Positions 54,921-61,710 of a stretch of 64,000 nt of DNA are shown here, piece by piece. A program made the translations under genes and the position numbers. The stretch covers positions 124,001 through 188,000 of the forward strand of contig NZ_MTQP01000058.1 of the NCBI RefSeq assembly GCF_001984175.1, read 5' to 3'. Each line of letters begins with the position of its first letter. The first letter of the stretch is position 1. Source of the stretch: Saccharothrix sp. ALI-22-I (GTDB lineage: Bacteria > Actinomycetota > Actinomycetes > Mycobacteriales > Pseudonocardiaceae). The notes under the pieces are model-generated. The model made no database searches. It was not told where the DNA came from and worked only from the letters and a program-made list of their open reading frames with translations.

Positions 54921-55652
54921 GTGAAGACACTGCTCGTCCTCATCGCCCTCGCCACCCGCTTAGCGCTGCACCGCAGGCCGGGCGGCGGCGGCACCCCCAC
55001 CGTCCCCGGCGGACGCCGCCCGTCGCAGCAGCACGGCACGGTGGACGCCTCCGCCGGCGTGAGCAGCGCGCAGAACACGACCGGTGAGTTCGCCCAACGT
55101 GGGCGGCCCGCGGAGTCCGGTGGTGGCACCAATGGCGACGGCGGCGACGGCACCGGCCGCCCCGAGGGCGAGGGCGAGGACTCCGGGACCGGGTCGAGCC
55201 GGCCGGAGTGGCTCGACAACCTGCAAGAGGGCAACGAGTTCAACCGGCGGCGCGAGCCCTACTACGAGGACCAGGGCGGCGCGAACGAGGTCCACGTCGA
55301 ACCGCGCACCGAGCACAACCAGTACCGGCGGGTCGACTCCTACGTGCCGGGCGAGGAAATCGTCAGCCGCAAGTACACGCAGTTGTCGGAAATCCAGGAG
55401 GGCACCGCGGTCGGCTATCTCCGGGAATTCGTCAACCACTACAACAGCGGCACGGTCATCGCCGACACGCCGACCAACCGTCGCGATCTCGGCGACGAAC
55501 AGATCGGCCAGCCGATGAGCGGTGACCTGATCCTGGAGGTCCCCGTCCAACGCGGCGACCCGCCGGTGCCCAGAGCTATACTCGAAGAGGCCGAACGGCT
55601 GAACATCACCATCCGGGACGAAAACGGCAGGATCTATGAACTCCCCGAATAG
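54921..55652 (+). CDS. Polymorphic-toxin-type C-terminal domain protein, candidate effector
   Basis: A 243-aa protein. The GTG at 54921 opens a short hydrophobic segment (LLVLIALATRLAL), then a Gly/Pro-rich linker to about residue 95. The conserved domain reads GNEFNRRREPYY, VDSYVPGEEIVSRKYTQLSEIQ, GYLREFVNHY, ILEVPVQ and IRDENGRIYELPE. This pattern recurs at the C-terminus of many bacterial polymorphic toxins. The Asp-Glu-Lys spacing in VDSY...EIVSRK suggests a restriction-endonuclease-like nuclease, which I cannot prove. It follows the WXG-like gene by 6 nt and precedes an immunity candidate. Confidence 0.7.
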   Translation: MKTLLVLIALATRLALHRRPGGGGTPTVPGGRRPSQQHGTVDASAGVSSAQNTTGEFAQRGRPAESGGGTNGDGGDGTGRPEGEGEDSGTGSSRPEWLDNLQEGNEFNRRREPYYEDQGGANEVHVEPRTEHNQYRRVDSYVPGEEIVSRKYTQLSEIQEGTAVGYLREFVNHYNSGTVIADTPTNRRDLGDEQIGQPMSGDLILEVPVQRGDPPVPRAILEEAERLNITIRDENGRIYELPE

Positions 55653-55748
55653 CGAGACCGGGGCCGGCCGGGATTTCCCCAGGGGTTCCGGCGCGGCCGA
55701 CTTCCGAATCGTTGAACCTGTCCGTCGTCGCGGAGGGCTGGTCGGCCG

Positions 55749-56303
55749 GTGAGCGCTACCGAATTGAGGGGCTACAGCTTCCGGTGGAACCACCGCCGCA
55801 ACCGGCCCGGCACGGAGCTGTCCGAGGAGGAGGCCCGCGCCCGGGACGCCGCGGGCGAGGAGTACACGGCGGTCCTGCCGCCCCGGCCGGGCACCCGATC
55901 CCCGGTCCTGGTGACCCCGGTGTGGCAGACCGGCGTGGTCCTGGTGTCCTTCTTGGACGATCCGGGCCGCAAGATCGTCGAGTACGTCTTCACCAAGAAG
56001 GACGACTCCCGCATGTTCCTCAGCGGCGTCCACCTGTGGGAGTACCCCGACGACCAGCCGGGCCGGCGGCTGTCCGAGGCCTCCCGTCGCGAGGACATCC
56101 GCTACCACGAGGACGGCTACGTCCACCGGACGATCATCGACAAGAACGAGGGGTACCGGGAGACCGTCGAGTACACCGACGTCCCCGTGGCCACCAACTG
56201 GGAGCCCGTCCCGGCGTTCGGCGACTACGCCTCGATCGGCCGGTTCGAACGCGGCCGCAGCCCGCTGAACGGCGCCCCGCCTCCGCCGGTGTCGCCCGGC
56301 TGA
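55749..56303 (+). CDS. Conserved hypothetical protein, immunity-protein candidate
   Basis: A 184-aa protein without signal or membrane segment: LRGYSFRWNHRRNRPG, VLVTPVWQTGVVLVSFLDDPGRKIVEY, EDIRYHEDGYVHRTIIDKNEGYRETVEY and NWEPVPAFGDY. I recall similar proteins next to toxin-type genes in related actinomycetes, without known function. It lies 96 nt after the toxin-domain gene on the same strand, where a cognate immunity gene is expected. The GTG at 55749 is the best start, though its ribosome site is distant. Confidence 0.6.
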   Translation: MSATELRGYSFRWNHRRNRPGTELSEEEARARDAAGEEYTAVLPPRPGTRSPVLVTPVWQTGVVLVSFLDDPGRKIVEYVFTKKDDSRMFLSGVHLWEYPDDQPGRRLSEASRREDIRYHEDGYVHRTIIDKNEGYRETVEYTDVPVATNWEPVPAFGDYASIGRFERGRSPLNGAPPPPVSPG

Positions 56304-56434
56304 TGCACGACGCCTGAGAGGCCGCACGGCGCTGAAGGGTCCGATTCCGGACGAAAGCGGCATGGACTCGTGTCGAGGATCACCGCGGCCGTCGATCCGG
56401 AAGAAGATCCGCCTGCCGGGTGTTGGCTCCAGTC

Positions 56435-57694
56435 ATGGAACAGGCCACTCTGCACAGTCCATCCACACCGGACCGTCCAGAGCAGTTGGCAGAGTCGCCG
56501 ACCGGAGCCGCCAGGATTCGGATCATCCTCGTCCTGGGTGCGCTCATCGCTCTCGGTCCCTTCACGATCGACATGTACCTGCCCGCGTTGCCGGAGCTGG
56601 GCGCCGACCTCGGCGCGTCCGAGTCCGCGGTGCAACTGACGCTCACCGGCACGCTCGTCGGCCTCGGGCTGGGGCAACTGGTCATCGGCCCGCTCTCCGA
56701 CGCGTTCGGCCGGCGGCTGCCGCTGATCGCCGGCACCGCCGTGCACATCGGCGCGTCCGTGTTGTGCCTGGTGGCGCCGAACGTGGCCGTCCTCGGCCTG
56801 CTGCGCACCCTGCAAGGGGTCGGCGCGGCCGCCGCGATGGTGGTGGCCATGGCCGTGGTCCGCGACTTGTTCACCGGCCGTGCCGCGGCGACGATCATGT
56901 CGCGGCTGATGCTGGTGATGGGTGCGGCGCCGATCCTCGCGCCGTCGGTCGGCGCGGCGGTGTTGGTGACCGGCTCATGGCGTGGTGTGTTCGCCGTGCT
57001 GGCGGTGCTCGGCGCGGCGTTGCTGCTGGTCGCGATCTTCCTGCTGAAGGAGACGCTGCCGCCGGAGCGGCGCCGGACGAGCTCGATCCGGCCGGTGCTG
57101 CGGACCTACAAGGCGCTGTTGGCCGACCGGCAGTTCGTGGTGCTGGTGCTGGTCGCCGCGCTCGGCATGTCGGCGCTGTTCTCGTACGTCTCGGGCTCGT
57201 CGTTCGTGTTGCAGGACACCTACGGGCTGGACCAGCAGGAGTTCGGGCTGGTGTTCGCGATCGGCGCGGTGGCGCTGATCGGGGCGTCGCAGATGAACGT
57301 GGTGCTGCTCAACCGCTGGTCGGAGCGGCAGATCGTGTTCGGCGCGCTGGGGGCCGCGTTGGCGTTCGGCGCGGTGCTGATCGCGTTCACGGCGTCCGGT
57401 TTCGGCGGGCTGCTCGGTTTCCTCGTGCCGTTGATGTTCCTGCTGGCCGCGGTGGGTCTCGTGCTGCCGAACGCGCCCGCGCTGGCGTTGTCCCGTCACG
57501 GTGAGGCGGCCGGCACCGCCGCCGCGCTGCTGGGTGCCGCGCAGTTCGGCATCGGTGCGCTGATCGCGCCGGTCGTCGGCGTGCTGGGCAACGACGGCCC
57601 GGCGATGGCGCTGACCATGACCGGCGGTGTGCTGGTCGCCTGGGTGGCGCTGGCGGCGACGATGGTTCGGCGACGGGTGCCGGCGCCCGCCTGA
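56435..57694 (+). CDS. Multidrug efflux MFS transporter, Bcr/CflA family
   Basis: A 419-aa 12-span transporter. The first span carries TIDMYLPALPEL, typical of Bcr/CflA drug:proton antiporters. Motif A appears as GPLSDAFGRRLPL between spans 2 and 3, and motif C-like GAAPILAPSVGAAV in span 5. The short charged N-terminus has no further domain. Likely function is export of small antibiotics such as bicyclomycin or chloramphenicol. The ATG at 56435 is chosen over a GTG five codons upstream. It stands alone; no regulator is adjacent. Confidence 0.9.
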   Translation: MEQATLHSPSTPDRPEQLAESPTGAARIRIILVLGALIALGPFTIDMYLPALPELGADLGASESAVQLTLTGTLVGLGLGQLVIGPLSDAFGRRLPLIAGTAVHIGASVLCLVAPNVAVLGLLRTLQGVGAAAAMVVAMAVVRDLFTGRAAATIMSRLMLVMGAAPILAPSVGAAVLVTGSWRGVFAVLAVLGAALLLVAIFLLKETLPPERRRTSSIRPVLRTYKALLADRQFVVLVLVAALGMSALFSYVSGSSFVLQDTYGLDQQEFGLVFAIGAVALIGASQMNVVLLNRWSERQIVFGALGAALAFGAVLIAFTASGFGGLLGFLVPLMFLLAAVGLVLPNAPALALSRHGEAAGTAAALLGAAQFGIGALIAPVVGVLGNDGPAMALTMTGGVLVAWVALAATMVRRRVPAPA

Positions 57695-57789
57695 ACTGCG
57701 GGTTGTGCCCGGGGCGACGCTGCCCAGCGCATCGGCTGACCGAGGCGCTGCGCGGTGTCACTCAGGGGCTGCGGTGCCGGATCTGTCCA

Positions 57790-59106
57790 CTATGGACTGT
57801 TCTGCGGGATCGCACACGCCTCAGTCGCCGGGTAGCGGGTGCGCCAGTCGTCGGTGTCCGGGGCGTTGGAGCCGAACTCGGCGGTGGCGTCGTCGGCCAG
57901 TCGTTCGATGACGTCGCGCAGTTCGAGCTGTGCCAGCCACGTGGGATCGATGGCGTCCTCGCCGTAAAGGGCGCCGACGATGTTGCCGCACACAGCGCCG
58001 GTCGAGTCGCTGTCACCATCGTGGTTCACCGACACCAGCAGCGCCGCGTTCAGCGTGTCGGTCGTCAACGCCGCGTAGACCGCGATCGCCAACGCCGACT
58101 CGCCGACCGCGCCGTTGCCGAGCGTGGCGATCTTCTCCGGGCTCGGCGGGCCGTCCAACGCCACGGCGGCGTCGAGGGCGGCCGAGGTCTCGTCGTGGCC
58201 GTCCCAGTGGACGAGGTGGGTGCGGGCGGCGTCGAGGGCCGGTCGCAGCGGCACGCCGCGCAGCAGGTGGTGCACCAGCACGGCGAGCACACCGGCCGGG
58301 AGGTAGCCGCTCGGGTGGCCGTGGGTGATGGCGGCGGAGGCGGCGGCGACCTCGAACACCACCGCCGGGTCCGACGACCACAGCGCCACCGGGGCCGCCC
58401 GCATCACGCCGCCGCACCCCTTGGAGTCGTTGACCGGCTGCGCGATCGTGCCGGCGCGACCCGTGGTCCCGTAGTCCTGGAGGGTGAAGAAGCACGTCGC
58501 ACCGGGCGCGCGCCGCTTGAACAGCCCGCGCACGCCGATCAGCCACCCATCGGGCGTCTCGGAGGTGTGGCGCGGGCCGCGGGCCTTCACCCACGACGTG
58601 CCTTGGGTGTGCAGCCAGCGCTGGTAGGCCATCCGCAGTGCGTGCACGACGTCGGCGTCGCCGAAGCGCCGCTGTCGGGCGTGGGCGCGGATGACCGCTT
58701 CCAGGGTGAACAGCGTCATCTGCGTGTCGTCGGTGATCCGCCCGACGCCGTCGTAGGCGGGGATCATGCCCGTCACGCCCAGAGGCCCGGCGAGTTCCCG
58801 GATCTGGTCCATCGGCTTGGCCTCGATCGGCGCGCCCAGCGCGTCCGCGACCGCGCCGGCCAGCACGCAGCCCCGCCAGCGCCGCGGGTCCACCCCGGAC
58901 ACCACCGGCCGGAGCGCGTCCGGATCGGCCGGTGCGGGCGCGCGCGTGATGAACTTCCGGCCGGTCTCGTCGATCCCGATGTGCAACTCCACCCGCAGCA
59001 CGTCGCGCGGTGGCCGTCCCGCCGGCTGTGCGTCGGCGGCGTGCTGCCGGCGCACCAGGTCTGCCAGCACCGCGAGGTCGGCATCGGAGAGGAACTCGCC
59101 TGACAT
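57790..59106 (-). CDS. ADP-ribosylglycohydrolase family protein, apparently catalytically intact
   Basis: A 438-aa protein. An N-terminal extension of about 65 residues precedes an ARH domain with both dimetal motifs: ITDDTQMT (about 125-131) and NHDGDSDSTGA (about 360-370), plus GCVLAGAVADALGAPIE at the start of the fold. ARH enzymes remove ADP-ribose from proteins, nucleic acids or acetyl groups, and can serve as immunity to ADP-ribosylating toxins. The ATG at 59106 has AGGA upstream; a GTG at 59112 overlaps the preceding stop. It is coupled to a degenerate sister gene. Confidence 0.9.
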   Translation of the reverse strand: MSGEFLSDADLAVLADLVRRQHAADAQPAGRPPRDVLRVELHIGIDETGRKFITRAPAPADPDALRPVVSGVDPRRWRGCVLAGAVADALGAPIEAKPMDQIRELAGPLGVTGMIPAYDGVGRITDDTQMTLFTLEAVIRAHARQRRFGDADVVHALRMAYQRWLHTQGTSWVKARGPRHTSETPDGWLIGVRGLFKRRAPGATCFFTLQDYGTTGRAGTIAQPVNDSKGCGGVMRAAPVALWSSDPAVVFEVAAASAAITHGHPSGYLPAGVLAVLVHHLLRGVPLRPALDAARTHLVHWDGHDETSAALDAAVALDGPPSPEKIATLGNGAVGESALAIAVYAALTTDTLNAALLVSVNHDGDSDSTGAVCGNIVGALYGEDAIDPTWLAQLELRDVIERLADDATAEFGSNAPDTDDWRTRYPATEACAIPQNSP

Positions 59107-59108
59107 GG

Positions 59109-61256
59109 TCACGTCCTGGGGTATCTCGTCGTCCAGCCGCCCACGTGCTTACCGAACGGCGACGAGCGGTTGAAGTGGCGGAAGGCATCGGTGGCCAGGT
59201 TCTCCACCAGGTACCGCAGCTCCAGCCGCTCCAGCCACGCGGCCGGCAGGCCCGGGATGCCGACGCGGGCGCCGAGCAGCGCCCCCGCCAGCGCACCGGT
59301 GAACGCGCTGCGCCCGGAGTGGTTGACCGCGCGCAACAGCGCCGCGCCGCCCCGGTTCTCGTAACCGGCGACCGCCGAGAACGCCTGCCGCAGCACGGTC
59401 ATCGTGTCGCGTCCGGCGCCCATCTCCTCGGGGTTGTAGGCGTCCAGCAGGCCGAACTTGGCGTAGTCCGGCAATGCGGACTCCACGTCCACGCCCGCCA
59501 CCCGCACGTCGCGGCCCGCCGCCCACAGCGGCGTCGGGTTGACCCCGTTGGCCAGGACGAGCTGGAAGACGCCCGTCAGGTACTCGGCGGCGGCGAGGTC
59601 CTCATCGGGCTGGTTGGTCAGCCCGGCGATCACCCGCGCGGCCGTCCGCGCGCCCTGTGCGAGCCCGGTGCCGGGACCGCCTTCGGTGAGGGCGGCCGGC
59701 AGTGCGGCGAGCAGGGCCGCCGGACCGGAGCCCGTGCCCGCCCTGCCCAGGGCGAGGTCACGGATGGCGGCCAGCTCGTCGGCGTCGGGCAGCCGGTCGG
59801 CGTAGAGGTCGGCGACCCGCACCAGCCACCCGTCCACCTCTCGCGGAACCGTGTCGCCCTGGGTGTGCAGCCAGCGCAGCAGGCCACCCGCGGCGGAGTC
59901 GGCGAGCACCTCGTGGTCGGCGGGGTCACCACGGTGGCGGCTGCGGATCACGCCGTCGGTGAGGAACAGCAGGCGTTGGGTGAGCGGGCCGAGTTCGCCG
60001 GAGACCAGGTCGCGGATTCCGCGTGGACCGAAGCGGGCCCGGATCTCGTCGAGGCTGAGCGCGTCCACCGCCTGACCCAGCGCCTCGCCCAGCGCGAAAC
60101 CGACGAACGCCCCCGTCACCCGCCGGTAGCCGTACCGGAAGCCCTTCGATGCCTCTACGCAGTACTTGCCGAACACGTCGACCTGCGGCGTGATCCGGCC
60201 GTCGTCGTCGTAGACCGGTTGGAGGCCGTTGCCCGCCAGGTCGGTAGGCCACCGCCCCGGATCACCGGTCTCGTGGACGAGCTGCTCCCAGGACTTCCCG
60301 ACCACGGTCCGACGGCTCTCGTCGTCGGTCAGCTCGAAGCCGTTCATCCGGGCGTAGCGGGCCTCGTGCACGGGTGTCTGCGCGGGGGAGCGGAGACCCA
60401 GCCGTCCCGCCATCTCCCGCGCCAGGCGCGCGGGTTCCGCGCCGACCTCGAACCTCGACTCGACCACGTCGACGGGGGGACGCGACCGCGGGAACCGCCC
60501 CAACGCGCCCACCAGGTCGGCCGACGACACCTCGCGCACCGAGTCCGAGCTGTAGAAGGACAGCAGAGTCGGAGCGGGGAGACCGGCCACGAGGGTTGCG
60601 AGATCGACCCGCCGCCACTCGGTGGTGTCCGCGGGTAGCTGCTGCGTGGACGTGTACACCGGGTACGAGTACTCGGTCGGCGCAGCCCCCACCCCGTTGA
60701 CGGCGACGAGGACGTCCGCCTGCGTCAGGCCGGTGAGCAGGCGGTCGTCGTCGAGCCACCCCACGGTGGCGAACAACAGCATCCACTCCAGCGGGTTGAC
60801 CGGGGGGACGAAGCCCATGCGCAGCGGACCAGTGCGATAGCGGTGGTTGACGCGTGTCCTGCCGGTCCGCGTGCCGTCGGCTTCGACCCACTCCCAGCCG
60901 CCGATCGCCATCTCCGGCACACCGAGGTAGCCCAAGCCGGACTCGGCGACCTCGGGGTCGACGAGTTCCGCCCAGTGACCCTCACCCGGTGTCCGGGCGG
61001 GGACGCTCAGGTCACCGGGGCGGGGGCCCGCCTCGCGCAACTGCCCGTCCGGCTCGCGCACGATCAGCCGGGGCGGCGGGAAGATCTCCTTGCCCGCGTC
61101 GCCCCCGTCGAGGTACGCCACCGAGTTGTACGGCACCGACCAGCCCTCGGGAACGCGGCGCACCTTCTCGTGGTCCACCCGCAGACCCGACACCCGCGGC
61201 CCGTGGACCGCGCGCAGCCACTCCTCGACCCTGGCCACCGCCTCCGCGGTCTCCAC
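59109..61256 (-). CDS. Imm35/SseB-like protein fused to a degenerate ADP-ribosylglycohydrolase domain
   Basis: A 715-aa protein. Residues about 1-75 match the Imm35/YrhB type (VEEWLRAVHG, VPEGWSVPYNSVAYLDGGD, FPPPRLIVREPDG). Residues about 155-250 resemble SseB (YPVYTSTQQLP). From about 375 on it follows the ARH fold (VTGAFVGFALGEALGQAVD), but the metal motifs are lost: LTDGVI (432-437) replaces the DDT motif, and NHSGRSAFTGA (645-655) replaces NHDGDSDSTGA. It is therefore probably a non-hydrolytic binder of ADP-ribose or of an ADP-ribosylated partner. Its stop overlaps the GTG just before the intact ARH gene. Confidence 0.82.
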   Translation of the reverse strand: METAEAVARVEEWLRAVHGPRVSGLRVDHEKVRRVPEGWSVPYNSVAYLDGGDAGKEIFPPPRLIVREPDGQLREAGPRPGDLSVPARTPGEGHWAELVDPEVAESGLGYLGVPEMAIGGWEWVEADGTRTGRTRVNHRYRTGPLRMGFVPPVNPLEWMLLFATVGWLDDDRLLTGLTQADVLVAVNGVGAAPTEYSYPVYTSTQQLPADTTEWRRVDLATLVAGLPAPTLLSFYSSDSVREVSSADLVGALGRFPRSRPPVDVVESRFEVGAEPARLAREMAGRLGLRSPAQTPVHEARYARMNGFELTDDESRRTVVGKSWEQLVHETGDPGRWPTDLAGNGLQPVYDDDGRITPQVDVFGKYCVEASKGFRYGYRRVTGAFVGFALGEALGQAVDALSLDEIRARFGPRGIRDLVSGELGPLTQRLLFLTDGVIRSRHRGDPADHEVLADSAAGGLLRWLHTQGDTVPREVDGWLVRVADLYADRLPDADELAAIRDLALGRAGTGSGPAALLAALPAALTEGGPGTGLAQGARTAARVIAGLTNQPDEDLAAAEYLTGVFQLVLANGVNPTPLWAAGRDVRVAGVDVESALPDYAKFGLLDAYNPEEMGAGRDTMTVLRQAFSAVAGYENRGGAALLRAVNHSGRSAFTGALAGALLGARVGIPGLPAAWLERLELRYLVENLATDAFRHFNRSSPFGKHVGGWTTRYPRT

Positions 61257-61281
61257 CCGGCTCAGCCCTTTCCCATCGTCA

Positions 61282-61710
61282 TCACGCCCGCCTGACGGTG
61301 AACGTCGGCGGCTCGCCCGCGGCTCGGCGGGCGGCTTCTTCTTCCCACATCTTGAACGTGCGTCGGCGGATCGATCGGATCAACGCCCGTTCCTCAGGGG
61401 TGAACGATTTGCGGCCTTCGCGCTCTTTCTGCTCGTACATGGCGTTGATCGTCTCGTAGAGCGCGAAAACCGGACCGTCACCGCGGAGTTGCCCACGTAT
61501 CTCCTCGGTGGTCCAGATGAACTCCTCCCGGTCCAGGGAGGAGACCTCGCTCGTAGAGGTCGCCAGGAGGATTTCGGCGATGGGGCGGTTGTCCGGTTGG
61601 AACTCGCCGGTGTCGGTGTTGAGACGGTAGCCGACCCAGTCGCCCTCGGAATTGGTCTCGAGGACGTATGTCGACTTGTAGTACTCGTAGTACGACGGAG
61701 TTCTCACCAT
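61282..61710 (-). CDS. Small protein immediately after the toxin gene, immunity candidate
   Basis: A 142-aa acidic/basic mixed, soluble protein: TPSYYEYYKSTYVLETNSEGDWVGYRLNTDTGEFQPDNRPIAEIL, then a helical, charged C-terminal half (TPEERALIRSIRRRTFKMWEEEAARR). I recognise no named family. Its ATG lies at the very end of the toxin gene (the stop codons and start overlap at 61710-61712), which is the classic place of a cognate immunity gene. Function inferred from position only. Confidence 0.65.
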   Translation of the reverse strand: MVRTPSYYEYYKSTYVLETNSEGDWVGYRLNTDTGEFQPDNRPIAEILLATSTSEVSSLDREEFIWTTEEIRGQLRGDGPVFALYETINAMYEQKEREGRKSFTPEERALIRSIRRRTFKMWEEEAARRAAGEPPTFTVRRA

